In this document: positions 25,270-38,663 of the stretch, piece by piece
How positions within the stretch are numbered: the first letter of the stretch is position 1
Layout: each line of letters opens with the position of its first letter
From: Welwitschia mirabilis
Taxonomy: Eukaryota; Gnetophyta; Gnetopsida; Welwitschiales
Direction: 5' to 3'
Assembly (NCBI GenBank): GCA_051453625.1
Contig: JBOZIK010000001.1
Span: 297,995,226-298,059,225, forward strand
DNA length: 64,000 nucleotides
The notes under the pieces: generated by a model
The model's database searches: none
Seen by the model: only the letters and a program-made list of their open reading frames with translations
Told to the model about the DNA's origin: nothing
Program-made: the position numbers and the translations under genes

Positions 25270-28200
25270 CATCTTTTTTTTATTTTATTCCTAGTTGATA
25301 GTGATGCCTCATATAGCTTTATTTCTCCAACATTATTTTATAAACTAAACATCATTCCATTCAAGGAATGAAAATATACCATAGGAGTTATAAGGGATAG
25401 TTTTCATGCACAGGACGAGACCTCCACCCTCATCAATTACAACTTTCATGACTCACATGTTAGCGATAAGTTTTATGTCTTTTAAATTGGAGAGTATCAT
25501 GTCATTTTAGGAATTTCCTTATTAATCAGATATAATATTCAAATTAACTTTTATCAATGCATCCTACTACTATCAACTTTATTTGGAGAATGAATCTTAA
25601 AGATGAAGGAAAGGAATAAGAATATATCTTTAATCTTATCTAAATAGATCTCAAAGCTAACAAAATAAAACAAGTCTTCATCATCATGGTGTAAGTAAAA
25701 AAACCATAAAGAAGATCCCATACTACCAAAATAACTACTAGAATTCTCCAATGTATTTTAAGATTCAAAGATGCTACCATCCAAGAGTAAAGTACATCAT
25801 GAAATTAAATTAATCCCTAGAGCACAACCAATAAACTGAGCATCCTAACAATTATTAGTAATAGAATTAAGATAATTAAAACTACAAATTGAATAGCTAC
25901 TTTTAGAAGGAAAAATTCACCCTAGTGTATCACCATGGGGAGCCCCAGTACTCTTTATAAAGAAAAAGGATGGTACTTTATATCTTTGCATTAACTACAA
26001 GTAGATAAATAAGGTAATCATCAAAAATAGATACCTATTACCAAGAATTGATGANNNNNNNNNNNNNNNNNNNNNNNNNNNNNNNNNNNNNNNNNNNNNN
26101 NNNNNNNNNNNNNNNNNNNNNNNNNNNNNNNNNNNNNNNNNNNNNNNNNNNNNNTGGAGCCCCAGTACTCTTTATAAAGAAAATGGATGGTACTTTATAT
26201 CTTTGCATTAACTATAAGTAGCTAAATAAGGTAATCATCAATAATAGATACCTATTACCAAGAATTGATGACTTATTTGATCAAATTTAAGGAGCTAATT
26301 TCTTTTTAAATATTGACTAAAATTCTAGATACCATCAAATCCACATCAAGGATGAAGATATTTATAAAAACTACCATCACAACAAGATATAGACATTATG
26401 AGCTTGTAGTAATGTCCTATAGTCTAACAAATGCTTCAACTACTTTAATGAGTTTGATGAAAGATATTTTTTAATCTTATTTAGATAGATTTATAGTTGT
26501 ATTTTTAGATGATATTCTAATATATTCTAAAATTTGAGATGATCATGTTGCACACTTAGAAAAAGTTTTACACATCTTATCTAAGTATAATGGCCAAATT
26601 AAGCAAATCTTACTTTTTCTAGACAGAAATTAGCTATCTAGGATATGTTATCTCTAGTAAAGGAATTACAACTAATTCAGCCAAAATATAAGCTTTAAGG
26701 AAATGGATAGAATTGAAGGATGCCATGTAAGTTCAAAGTTTCTTAGGGCTGGTTGGCTTTTATTACATATTTGTCCCTAGATTTTTTTAACTTGTAGCTC
26801 CACTGATAGGTTTAGCCAAATCAAAAACCACATTTGACTTTAATAATAAATGCAAGGAAGTATTTCTTAGATTAAATCTACTACTTATAGCATCATCTAT
26901 TTTCAAAATATCAAACGTGAACAAATCAGTTATAGTTTCTACTGATGCTTTTAATCAAGGAATAAGAGCTATACTTAGCTAAGATGATCAAGTTATTACC
27001 TATAAATCATAAAATTTAAACAAACATAAGAATAACTATCCCATCCATGATCTCTAACTACTGGCCATAGTGCATGCTCTAAAAGATTGAAAAACTACTT
27101 CGTGGGAAGTGAATTCTTGCTTAAAATAGATCAAAAAATCTTAGAATATTTTTATAAATAGCCTCTTCTAAATAGGCAATAGAGGAAATGAGATGAATTT
27201 CTTGTAGAATATAACTTTATATTAAAATATACCTTAGGAAAGAAGAACAAAGTTGCAAATGCCTTGAGTAGAATGTGGTGCATTCTAACAACCACTGTTT
27301 CATTATATCTATCAGCTTTTCTTAAGACATCCTTAGTTAATGATCCATACTTCAAGAACATACATTAATTAATTCAAGAAGGAAAATAACTAGAAACTTA
27401 ATATCACTTAAAAGGATGATGCTTTTACATTCGAGAAGGACTAAGAAAAAGGAAATTGATGTCTGAATTGCATAAAGTCCTATATGTAAGATACCCTTCA
27501 TTAATTAGGAATAGTCATCAATTATGAAAATACTACTTTTGGTATAGAATGAAAGTATACTTAAAGGAATACATCTACACTTGTCCCATATGCTAGTAAA
27601 TGAATATTGATTAAGGAAGCCCCATAGGGCTTCTTTAACCTTTAGGAGTATCACAATGAAAATGGGAAGAAATCTCCATGAATTTCATCACTAGACTACC
27701 TCTTGCTCATAGATAACATGATGTAATTTTCATTTGTATAGATAGGTTGACGAAGATGTTCATTTCATGGTAGTCTGAAGCTCTAACACAGCTGAATAAT
27801 TGGTCCTCCAATTTATGTAAGAAGTTTTTTAATTACATGGTGCACTGTAAGTCATAGTAACCAACTGAGATCCAAAATTCCTATTTGAGTTTTCATAAAG
27901 TTTCTTCCACCACTTAGGTATTAAACTCAGTTTTAGTACTGCATACCATCCAAAAACATATGGCAAGACTAAAAGAGTAAATTACATAGTGGAAGATACT
28001 CTATAGTGTTATCTAACTAGAAAGCTTAAATAATAGGAGAACTAAATATATTTAGCTAAGTTTCGTTATAATCAGATGTTTAAGACCTTGATTCAATATT
28101 CACCATTTAAAGTGATGTATGGTAAAAATTGTTCCACTCTTGTCACATGTTTAGATCCTTTATAGAGGTTAGAAAAGACTACATCCTCTAAATTAAAATT

Positions 28201-28690
28201 TATGGAAGATATAATTACTAGAATAAAAATACAACTACAGGTGGTGCAAGATCAATATAAGAAAGACTATGATTAGAAACATTAGATATATATATTCCAA
28301 ATTGACAAGTAAGTATTTCTAAAACCCAAGTTAAAAAAGAACTTCTTGAAAATAGGGAAGTACAACAAGTTAACCTTGTGGTATTGTGATTCATTGAAGA
28401 CCATTGAAAGAATAAGGAATATAGCCTATAAACTATAAATTCTTCTATATATTTCTTGAATTCATCCATTTTTTCATGTGAGCATGATAAAACTATATCA
28501 TAAAGGTAAGAACTAGGAACACACCTTGAACTAATAACATATTATGCTCAAACCAAACCTGACTTTTACTGTTACTTGAAAAAGTCTTAGATACTAGAAC
28601 TAAGCAATTAAGAAATAAAAATGTAAAGGAAGTACTTATCCAATGGGCTTATTATAATTAAAAAAGTTAGTAAAACATAGAGTACATGTA
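25270..28690 (+). pseudogene. Ty3/gypsy pol: protease, RT, RNase H, integrase, chromodomain-like tail
   Basis: Domains in order: protease at about 25290-25545 (LVDSDASYSFISP, with the DSG active site now DSD, and EYHVILGISLL); RT at about 25916-26600 ([20 protein letters not shown], and the catalytic block VVFLDDILIYSK near 26500); RNase H at about 26935-27290 (STDAFNQGIRAI, IHDL, then EEFLVEYNF-like sequence and LGKKNKVANALSRM in decayed form). Integrase follows from about 27350, with HKVLYVRYPS, CPICQ and EISMNFITRLPLAH; here the catalytic Asp of 'SMDFI' is Asn. The end at about 28585-28660 reads DTRTKQLRNKNVKEVLIQWA, the chromodomain-like segment of plant chromoviruses. Many stops, frameshifts and one gap with duplicated flanks (25936-26272) break the frame. 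Confidence 0.9.
25936..26272. repeat. Duplicated gap flanks around N run 26055-26154
   Basis: The RT N-terminal segment (GAPVLFIKK...) occurs twice, before and after 100 N. A real RT has it once, so this shows directly that the gap duplicates sequence. Confidence 0.9.
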
Positions 28691-28876
28691 GGAAACGTTG
28701 TCCAAACGTTTTAGTAAAGCATGATATGCCATTTTAAACTATTAATGTATCTCTTAATAAATAATATCTTTTCTTCAATTATGTTTTGTAGATGATTCAG
28801 AAAATAATCTAGTAAAACATGACTTTAAAAATGATGGAAGAAGAGGAGAAACCACATTCAACGACAAGCATAATAC

Positions 28877-28890
28877 TTAAGGTAAGGGAA
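28877..28890 (+). other. Purine-rich tract before the 3' LTR
   Basis: The stretch TTAAGGTAAGGGAA is mainly purine and ends exactly at the LTR start TGTAATGTTCC, as expected for the plus-strand primer. Confidence 0.6.
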
Positions 28891-29306
28891 TGTAATGTTC
28901 CAAATGTACTATTTGTAAAATAAGTACATTAAATCACTAAATGAATGTAATTAATAAGATATAAATGGTTGTGGCCCAAATATTTCAAAGACATATTCTT
29001 TCATTATGCTACCTAATCATATGACATTAAGTAGGGGTGGATATACTAGATGAAGATAACTGATGAAAACCTTGGCTGATCCCTAAGGGTCACAGGAGGG
29101 GGACTCAGGTCATAATCCATGTCTTTACCTTCAATCACTAGTCCAGGTCTATTAGCTAAATGTTAAGGAATGTAATCTATTGCTTCTAATAATAAAGTCT
29201 GACTTTCTTCAAATTATTCCTTTTTATTCTTATAGATCCTAACATATTATTTTATATATTCCTTCTTATGCGAAGTAATAAAAAAATAGTAAAATGGGAC
29301 ATTACA
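28891..29306 (+). repeat. 3' LTR of the Ty3 element
   Basis: It begins TGTAATGTTCC and ends GGGACATTACA, giving an imperfect terminal inverted repeat with TG...CA. It is collinear with 19454-19863 but with many substitutions, so the insertion is old. Confidence 0.9.
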
Positions 29307-29700
29307 AATAGCTTTATTCTAAATAAAGCATTTTGACCTTTTATAGTTAACATGATATCTTTAAATTCACTTAAATGTTCACAAGGATTCTAAAATATAG
29401 GCCATGATTTTTGGGAAAGAAAATTAATGATGGTAGTATTTATTTTAATATGATTTCTATGCAAGGATTGATTCATGCACAAAAGTGTATCTAAACACTT
29501 AGGTTATTATCATAAGGATTTTAGTCTTCTATTAGGTAATCCTTAATGTGCACTATCTCTATTAGTTTAAACATGATTCATTTGATTAAAGGTGATTGTG
29601 AAATGTTCTACATTGAAATTTTAATAGTTGTAGATTCAAAATAGTCTTTACTAAAGTCATTTAGGAGTTGTTGGTATTCTTAATATTCTTAATTAAATTA
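29307..29700 (-). pseudogene. Gypsy gag, N-terminal half (split by insertion)
   Basis: On the minus strand the segment next to the Ty3 element reads NPCEHLSEFKDIMLTIKGQN and ALFRIKLF, matching 'ENPYEHLSEFKDTCDTIKGQNALFRIRLF'. The next residues of the family continue on the far side of the Ty3 element at 19453. Further upstream (to about 29700) the frame is less clear. It represents the start of a larger minus-strand gypsy element whose LTR was not identified. Confidence 0.8.
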
Positions 29701-30658
29701 TCTATAGAGTTAGTTAATAGCAAATTTAGTTTAACAATACATGAGAAAATAAGATTGATAAAATGATTTTTTAGATAGACTACCAATAAGAAATAATTAA
29801 AAATATTGAAATATACAATTTTAAAGTTTGAATGATGAATGATTTTTCAAAATTACAATGGTACTAACAAAAATGATGGTGTTACTAATCAATTTATAAT
29901 TTTTTTACTATAAAACATAAATGATAAATAGAATTTAAAATTATGCTATTTAGTATGAAGTAGAATGATTAACTTCTTATAGAAGATTATTTAGTCAAAC
30001 TTGCATTCTTGTTACTTACATTAGAGTATGTTATATTTAAGTAATTTATAAGCATGTTGTATTAAAATGTTTAGCATGATAGTTATAAGTGTTTACATTA
30101 TAGTCATTTCTATTTTGAAGGATTTACATTAAATTATTTTCCTAGCTTGTAGTATTAAAAATCCATGTAATTAAAAACTTTCTTTTCAAAATTTTAGACT
30201 ATTCTCAAAAGTTACATGAAATTTTCTATCTTTGTAACTTTGAAGACAAAGTTTAGGTTTGGTTAGGGGTATGGCATCCATTTTTTAAGAATTTTACTAA
30301 ATTAAATTTCTTATTTTTCAAAAATTATTAAAAAAATTTTAAAAGTTATATCATTTTTTCTACTTAAATATTTTTATTACATAATTTTTTTATGATTATT
30401 TCTTTATCAAAGTTTTTCTAAGAGTCTAGAAAAAGTCTAGTTAGAGGGTTTGTTAACATGCAAAAATTGATATTTGAGACTTGCCTAATTAATAAATTTA
30501 GCCTAGCTAAAGATATTAAAATAATTAATTTATTATAAAATTATGTTCTTTACCATTTTATACATGATTTTTGAAATTATGAAATTTTCCATGACAATTT
30601 TATAGTAATTATTATTTTTAAAGGACATGTTGAAAATTGAAGAACATCCAATCAAAAA

Positions 30659-31560
30659 TGTTGGTGCCACCATTTAGATCACTAGCATTGCTAGTTCTTT
30701 AGAGATAAATAGTGTAAAATATATGTTCTAAACTTGTCATGGAACATTAATCATATTTTACTTAAGGGCTTAGTAATAAATTAAATTAAAAATAATCATC
30801 AACTTCAATGACACATGGCTGAGGTATAAAATGACATGCGATAGTGACATGTGACAGTGATAATTATGATGACATGAGAAAACATATGGAAATCACACTA
30901 TATTACAAAATCATGATGATTTAAAAGACACTTCATCACTACTTTCACAAAGAAGTAAAGATTCTTATTTAAGCTACATGACGAAAATTGTAACCTCCCA
31001 AATTGTAATCACTTAAGTTGTAACCCCTTTAATTATAACTACCACCAACCACTATCAGCCAAAGGTTTTCAATTAATTTGACTTCCATCCTTACCTATAA
31101 AGGGGCTTTGATCCTTCATTGTAAAGAATATTTTATTGGATAAACATAGTTGGAATCCTTAGACTATTAGATCAACATGACTTTATATAAACCTACTTTA
31201 GGAGTGGACTTAATTTTAAGGCTAGTTTAAGATGTCTAAATTAGCTTCATCTTCTTCCTTTAATGTAAAAATTTTCTATTTTAATGTAAATTTAGTTATT
31301 CATTCTTTAATTTCTAATGTGTTTAACATCAGACTTTTAGTCCAGATGAAACTACATCATTAAGTACCTTTAATACTAACTAAACTCTTCAAGCTAGTTT
31401 TTTGACTATAGTTTTTTTTCATTTGATGGATCTTAAGTATACTTGTCCTTACTTTTCATGCTTATGATGGGATACGACCAAAGTAACTATTGCATTTACC
31501 TAAATACATGTAGTGAATAAGATTATGTCATCATAACCTAAGCTATCATGACTTAATAAT
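30659..31560 (+). repeat. LTR-like sequence with promoter
   Basis: Starts near TGTTGGTGCCACC. It contains TTGTAACC repeats, a TATA box CTATAAAGGGG at 31095-31105 and GATCCTTCATTGTAAAG after it, a layout typical of plant LTR promoters and transcript starts. No PBS, coding part or second copy was identified, so it may be a solo LTR or a promoter scrap; its right end is uncertain. Confidence 0.45.
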
Positions 31561-32279
31561 TTGAGTTTTATTTTAGAAAAATCATAAGATATCATTGGAG
31601 TGAAGGTATACTATTGGACAACTTGAGCTAGACCTTTGGAGCTCATTTGTTTTTCTACTTTACTGAAAAAATTTTATCTTAATCTCAAACTCTTAATTTT
31701 TCCCTTTTTTTAATTTCATTTTAGGATCGATAATCTTGTATACCATTAATTACTTAATTATTGGAAATGTTAATATGTTAGAAAATTATATGATAAGTTT
31801 TAATTTTTAACATGAATCTCTTCTTTAATAAGAGGTTTTATATAAACCATTATTTAATCTCATAAGTAACAATGTATTGATATTTTTATTAAAAAAATAT
31901 TGAAGATTTACATTACGCTTAATTTTAAACTGTAGATACTTGTATGATCTTTTAGCTAATTTAATCTCACTTTTCATATAATTTTGATATTAATATAATA
32001 ATAATTATTACTGTTTAATGAAAATATTCTCTAAAAAATAAATTAATAATTACAATTTATCCAAGTTTTTAAATAAGATAACTCTATTTATGTAAAAGTA
32101 TCTAATTGACATGGTGAACATATTAAATTAAAACTTTAAAAAGGTATTAAAAATAATAAAATATTTACATAAGTAATATGTGAAATATCTTTTTATGTAT
32201 CTCATTTAATTCTAAAAAGTAAAAATACTTAGTAAACCTAAATGTTATTATAATTGATAAAATAAATATATTAGAATTG

Positions 32280-33560
32280 AGTATACTACATTCAACTATG
32301 AAATTTTCTTTCTTGTGGTTTGTGTTGATAGATTTTGAAATTAATGAGCATGTAAATAAGTAGATGCACCATTTTTCATATACTAAGAAGGATGTAAAAG
32401 TGGATTTAACTCTGTCATGAGCTTCATTCTTCTTCATATTTTAAAATTACATGATTTATAAAATTTATTTTCTCATTTATTGGAATTGGAAAAACTTATC
32501 TCATTGTGGAATATGAAAGTTTTTAATTTATGGGTAGAAGATTATTTATACTTTTACTATATATTATACATTTGTCTAAGCATATTTCAAATCAATTAAA
32601 TATTGTCATAAGCATATGAAGGATTAAGAAGGAAATCATATGAGAGAATTATGTATTTCATTAGCCTTATTAATTAAAGAAATGAAAGTACTCAATCTAG
32701 ATAGGTACATATGTCATCCTTTGTTTTTTAAGGATGCTCTTAACTCTAACATGTTAATCCTTGAAAGTAACATGAAACTTATAGGATTTCAAAGAAAAAT
32801 ATTTTAGTTTAAGGTTGAGATTTTGAATATTGTACTTCTTTTTTGGCTTTGCTAAATTAGTGCTTATTTTCCATCATGGAATTAGTATCTTTCATTGAAA
32901 AGACTCTGAAAAGTTTTCCAGACACTATGGTTATAGATGTCTTTTTGTCTTTTTTACGTTATGTAATTTATCTATCAAGCTAATCATCTTTCAAATTATT
33001 AATATTATTCAATTCAGTTTAAACAATCTTATATAATTCAATGTGATCATATTACCTTAGAGATAAAATGATGTGAATGATTTTTGAATAATTAGATTAA
33101 AAAACTTTGGTATATCATATAACTATAAATAAATTTATCTCCTCTCTTAAAAAATAATTACCTTCAGCAATTATATGCTATTAAAATTCCTTCTCATTCT
33201 TTCTTTTCTTTTTTCCCCTAGAGTTTACATCCTCTTTTTTTTCTTGAGTGTGGAGTTTGAAGCCTGGATCTTAGATCTTAGAGCTTGAAAATTAGTGTTA
33301 AGGATCTTGGTCCTTAGACATAATAATGTTGAATCTTAGGAATTTATTAGATATTTATAAAATCTTCATAGAGTATTAGTTACCAATCATTTATGTTTCC
33401 TAGTAGGTTTCCTTTACTTTTGCTTTTATTATCCCTTTTTCTTATGAAAATTAGTGGTACAATAAAATATTTTCTTAGGTCATTGAATATTATGATTATA
33501 AAATTTTATTTTTTAAAAATATTCCTTCCATTAGATCCAAATAATTATGAGGAAGATAAT
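32280..33560. repeat. Dispersed repeat, copy A
   Basis: It resembles 54370-55500 in the same orientation. Shared blocks include ATGAAGGATTAA followed by a GAGATAGCATAAGAAA-like stretch, a pyrimidine-rich tract (near 33190; a CT microsatellite in the other copy), and a GGAGCTTAGAGCTT-like segment near 33260-33300. No protein was recognised in it. Confidence 0.5.
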
Positions 33561-35569
33561 TGAGTAATCTTTTTACACGCTTTGTTCATAAGGTATACCA
33601 ATGAAATTAATTAGATAAGAAACCAAGATATTTGAATTAATATTTTGGCAATCATGTTTATATTACATTATAAGATATTTAATGTTATTTATTTTTAACA
33701 AAATTCACATTATAATCCTTTTATTAGAAATAATATTATTACACATTTAAAACAAACTAGTTTTAATAAATATTAATTAGCTTATGGAAAGAAGGAATGA
33801 CATTACAACAAGTTAACTTTTATTAGGATCTTATGTAACACTTATTTATGAGTTATTTTTGATAAAGATATTCCTTTAAGACACTATAATCTTCTTGTTA
33901 TTANNNNNNNNNNNNNNNNNNNNNNNNNNNNNNNNNNNNNNNNNNNNNNNNNNNNNNNNNNNNNNNNNNNNNNNNNNNNNNNNNNNNNNNNNNNNNNNNN
34001 NNNACCCTTTTACATGACACTACATTTTTAATATAAAGGACATTTAACACCTTGAAATTTATCTAGTAACATAAACTAAATAATTAACAATTTCTCAACT
34101 TTAGTTTAAAAAATAGAAGATCACTGTATATGAATATTAATTATGATCATGTATTTTTTTTTTTGAATAAATACTTTCAACTATCTTATTTATTTATGTA
34201 CTAATTATCCTAACCATTTATTATTTTTATGTTCTGCAAACTCTTATATTAGTGATCATATTCAATTATTAAATTTTATTATCTCTTTATTACCTATAAT
34301 AAAACATTTACCTAATTAATACATTTTTTATTAGCATTTACATTGTTATTTTTGAAACTAATAATTAATCATCATTTTAGTTAACTAAAATTTATATAAT
34401 ATGATTTCACAATGTAAATGTTGTTTTAATAGGGTTTCAAAATGTAAATGTTATTTTTAAATAGTACTTATTATTGAACATTTAATAAAGAAATAGCTAT
34501 TAGAAATAATTGATCAGTTAAGAGAGAAAATATTAAGGTATTTGTGCAATCTTATTAGAATACATATTAGAGTAGAAACTTTACCACTAAATATTGATGT
34601 TGAAAAATAGATTAGATATATAATATCTTTATTTAGAATATACTCAATTCCTATCATGTTACAAATTAATAATATATGGAGAAAAAGATAATGTAATACA
34701 TCCAACTTTATTTTAATAATGTTATCCTAAAAATTTCAGGTAGAATTGAAGATATCACATGAATTTTAAAGAAAGATAAAATAAATGTAGGATTATGATT
34801 AATGTTAAATGAATTTATAACATTAGGTCCATAATTCACAAAAAGGATGAGGATAAGGATCATTTTCTAATGTTTATAAATGAGAGGAAAACTATCTTCT
34901 CATACATAGATGATTTGGGATTATAACATCTAAAGAAATTAGGATTTTCTAGAGCCTTGGTTTTCTGGCTACATAACTTGAGTAGTAACATAATTCATGC
35001 TCTAATGTTAGTTATAAATAATTATAAATATTCAACTACATAATCTATGATTTATGTTAATGGATGTTAAAAAGTGAAATATTTTATTTTCTTCTAGTAA
35101 ATAGTTTGATCAAATTCTGATATTTCCTGATAAAGGTTGTTATTACTCCAAATATAAAGAATTATCTAAAAATAAAAATAAAGTAAAACTATTTATTATT
35201 TTTTAGTACTATAATAAAATAATTCATCTTCATCAATATATTTACTCCATAAAAAAAACAAAAGAAAGTTGAGCATTCTAAGAATAAATAACATGATCAA
35301 AATAATGTTTAAAATGATGGGATTAATGTCACACTAATTTTTTATTATTAGTCTGTTAATTTATTCTAGTAGTTAGTTCTTAATATATTTATACTAGATT
35401 CTAGTACATCCGTTGATGTTTAGCTAAATATAGGCTTATTTTGTGACAAATGTATCTTTTTAAGTTATGTAGATCTAAAAGCATATAACCATAAATGTTG
35501 CATTAAAGGTATGAAAGATAACTCTAAAACATGTTGATTATTTTATGTTTATCTTAAAATATGTATTTC
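33561..35569. other. AT-rich DNA with no recognised gene
   Basis: Only short AT-rich open frames are present on either strand. A 100-N gap lies at 33904-34003, without obvious duplicated flanks. Confidence 0.5.
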
Positions 35570-35746
35570 ATGTATCTAAGTAAGTAATCTCACTTTTACT
35601 AGAAAAAATAAAAAATATAATAAAACATCAAAGTAAGTAAAGAAAACATATAAAGTATAAACAGACATGGAGATTTACATGTTTTAGCCAAAGTAACCTA
35701 TGTCCATAAGAGAATGGTGTAGATCTTATTTCTTCAATTCAATAAT
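35570..35746 (-). repeat. Copia-2 3' LTR, lower fragment
   Basis: Aligns with 45853-46020. For example, GAGATTTACATG...GTAACCTATGTCCATAAGAG here matches GATGTTTACATGG...GTAACTTATATTCATGGGAT there. Alignment ends where the nested solo-LTR insertion starts and resumes at 39638. Confidence 0.7.
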
Positions 35747-35748
35747 TA

Positions 35749-35930
35749 TGAAGGTCTAAACATTACACCTTTAAAAATATTCAAACTTAATGCTCTGATA
35801 CCAAAATGAAACAACTTAAAAATTTTACAGTTGAAAATATTCATAAACTTGATGCTCTGATACCAAATGAAACAACCTAAAGCTTTTATCATTGAAAAAT
35901 CTCCATAAACTTTATCGCTCTGATGCCAAA
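35749..35930 (-). repeat. Tandem LTR-tail plus PBS array, three units of ~60 bp
   Basis: Units run 35749-35806, 35807-35867 and 35868-35930. Each starts (on +) with TGAA and ends with CTCTGATACCAAA or CTCTGATGCCAAA, the complement of TTTGGTATCAGAGC. The bodies resemble the adjoining LTR end, sharing CAGTTGAAAA and TTCAAAC-like blocks. Confidence 0.8.
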
Positions 35931-36646
35931 TGTAAAAACCCAAACTTCTACAGTTGAAAAATTCAAACTCACTTGGGTATTCAAATTATAAAACCTCTTT
36001 ATATAATTAAATTTAAATCTAAAAGTTTTATTCTTGGTCTTATATAATCATGTAATTTAAATTTAATTTAATCATTAAATAAAATTACTTAAGTTATTTA
36101 GACTATTAAATGTTATTCATTCATTAAATAGCACTAGTGATTTAAAACATTTGGAAATGATAAAATAGAGTTTGTTTTTTATTAGAAATACCCTATTTTT
36201 ACCCTATAGGACATGGATTAATCTCATATCCATGAAACGATGTTTCGGAAGTTACATGCAAGCCTTTTTCACATTTTTTTAAAAACATAAGAATTTGAAA
36301 CAGTAAACTAAAGTGTTGGAAAATGATAAAATGGACTACGTTTTTTACTAGAAACACCTAGGTTTTATCCTAAAGGGTATGAATTAATCTCATTTTTATA
36401 AAAATACTCTTTAAAAGTTACTTTTTGAGATCTTTAAAATTTTATCAAATAAAAAGACAGTTGCTGATTTAGAAAAAGAACATGTTTCTTGAGGAAGGAC
36501 GACTGGCTAATGCACAAGAGAAAGGAAAACACTAAGATGAGAAAGCATAAAAGAGAGGAAGATAATGTACAAACAAGATCACATTATAAAAGGTAAACTC
36601 ATTTGAGATTTTATGAAGAAGGCATGTAAACAAAAATGCAATAAAA

Positions 36647-37322
36647 GCAACTGAGAGAAACATGGAGGTTAGGTAGGAATTTAACTATGCGAAAGGGAGG
36701 AAAAGGACACATGTAGGCTTGGAAGGAATTAATACTATGTTGCTGAAAATCATTATAATATGATGGCAGTTACATTTTAAATGAGCCATTTTTCTTATTT
36801 AATAAGTGCCATCATGATGTAATGGTAAAAGAAAAAAAGGTAGATAGAAAGGTCACCGTTATGATTTTATAACCTCCCCTTTTCCCTTTATATCATTTAT
36901 TTAGAATTAAGCTATACTACATTTTACAAATTTANNNNNNNNNNNNNNNNNNNNNNNNNNNNNNNNNNNNNNNNNNNNNNNNNNNNNNNNNNNNNNNNNN
37001 NNNNNNNNNNNNNNNNNNNNNNNNNNNNNNNNNNGCAACTGAGAGAAACATGGAGGTTAGGGAGGAATTTAACTATGCGAAAGGGAGGAAAAGGACACAT
37101 GTAGGCTTGGAAGGAATCAATACTACGTTGCTGAAAATCATTATAAAATGATGGCAATTACATTTTAAATGAGCCATTTTTCTTATTTAATAAGTGCCAT
37201 CATGATGTAATGGTAAAAGAATGAAAGATAGACAGAAAGGTCACTATTATGATTTTATAACCTTCCCTTTTCCATTTATATCATTTATTTAGAATTAAGC
37301 TATACTACATTTTACAAATTTA
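36647..37322. repeat. Duplicated gap flanks around N run 36935-37034
   Basis: Bases 36647-36934 and 37035-37322 are direct near-copies of 288 bp around 100 N. They probably represent one locus sequenced twice. Confidence 0.9.
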
Positions 37323-38663
37323 GTAAACGGCATAAGTTTATACTTTTATTAAACTTGACTATACATCAAATAACTTCATCATTTTATTAAGGTAATACTT
37401 AAAATTATNNNNNNNNNNNNNNNNNNNNNNNNNNNNNNNNNNNNNNNNNNNNNNNNNNNNNNNNNNNNNNNNNNNNNNNNNNNNNNNNNNNNNNNNNNNN
37501 NNNNNNNNNNNNNNNNNNNNNNNNNNNNNNNNNNNNNNNNNNNNNNNNNNNNNNNNNNNNNNNNNNNNNNNNNNNNNNNNNNNNNNNNNNNNNNNNNNNN
37601 NNNNNNNNNNNNNNNNNNNNNNNNNNNNNNNNNNNNNNNNNNNNNNNNNNNNNNNNNNNNNNNNNNNNNNNNNNNNNNNNNNNNNNNNNNNNNNNNNNNN
37701 NNNNNNNNNNNNNNNNNNNNNNNNNNNNNNNNNNNNNNNNNNNNNNNNNNNNNNNNNNNNNNNNNNNNNNNNNNNNNNNNNNNNNNNNNNNNNNNNNNNN
37801 NNNNNNNNNNNNNNNNNNNNNNNNNNNNNNNNNNNNNNNNNNNNNNNNNNNNNNNNNNNNNNNNNNNNNNNNNNNNNNNGATGACCAAAACTCAAATCAA
37901 TACAACAATCGAGGTATAATATCTAGATCTCATGAAAAAGTTTGATGAACAGTATAAATAGTATGATTAGTATGAACAGTATGCCCCATCATAGGGGTGT
38001 CAATTACCCATTATCTATTGGATCATTCTTATGGCCAATAGGAACCCCTTAGGTGGGATAACCCCCTGAAGCTGCATCTATTATGCAATAGTTAGACGGG
38101 TAACCACCCAAACATTGACAGCCACTCCTATGGTTAGTCGAAGCCCTTCAAGCTACCCATCCCCTGATGCCACATGATTTAGTCATAATAATAAGCTTTG
38201 AGCATCAAAGATGAATCATAGTGAGGATATGCATAAGAAAAGATTTACTTCAAACTTGTAAACAATGTAGGATTCAATTAGAACATATAAGATATAATAG
38301 GTATTGCATGAAGCAAACAAGAGATTAAGAAAGAACATAAGCCATACAAGAATGAAGTGAAATATCATAAAACCATACAAGAATAAAGATAAAAGACCAT
38401 AAGTCCAGACAAGAATTATTAAAAACCATAAATCATACAAGAATAAAGATGAAAGACCACAAACCATATAATAATTATTGAAAACCATATACCATACCTA
38501 TTTTTAAGAAGAACTCAAGATCTTGAAAAGATTGTAAGGCTCCAAGGCTTACCAGACTTCAAGACTCATTAGAAAATGGTTCTCCACAAATGAAAGTGAG
38601 GGAAAAGGAGGAGAAGGATCCTATTTATAATTAAGATTTGGTGGAATATGAAGAGTCATAAGA

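Larger units (their letters stand above)
19454..29306 (+). mobile_element. Near-complete Ty3/gypsy element with antisense gene
   Basis: A 9.85-kb element bounded by 410- and 416-bp LTRs with 5-bp target duplications. The order is 5' LTR, PBS, ~4 kb of non-gag DNA (antisense gene and minisatellite), gag, protease, RT, RNase H, integrase, chromodomain-like tail, purine-rich tract, 3' LTR. Internal gaps at 20437-20536, 22983-23082 and 26055-26154 add some artefactual length. All frames carry stops, so it is inactive. It is inserted into, and therefore younger than, the minus-strand gypsy gag that surrounds it. Confidence 0.9.

Noticed and set aside
35749-35930. CRISPR-like spaced repeat
   Set aside because: The repeated motif is a tRNA-Met primer-site complement in tandem ~60-bp units whose 'spacers' also resemble each other and the LTR end, in plant nuclear DNA.
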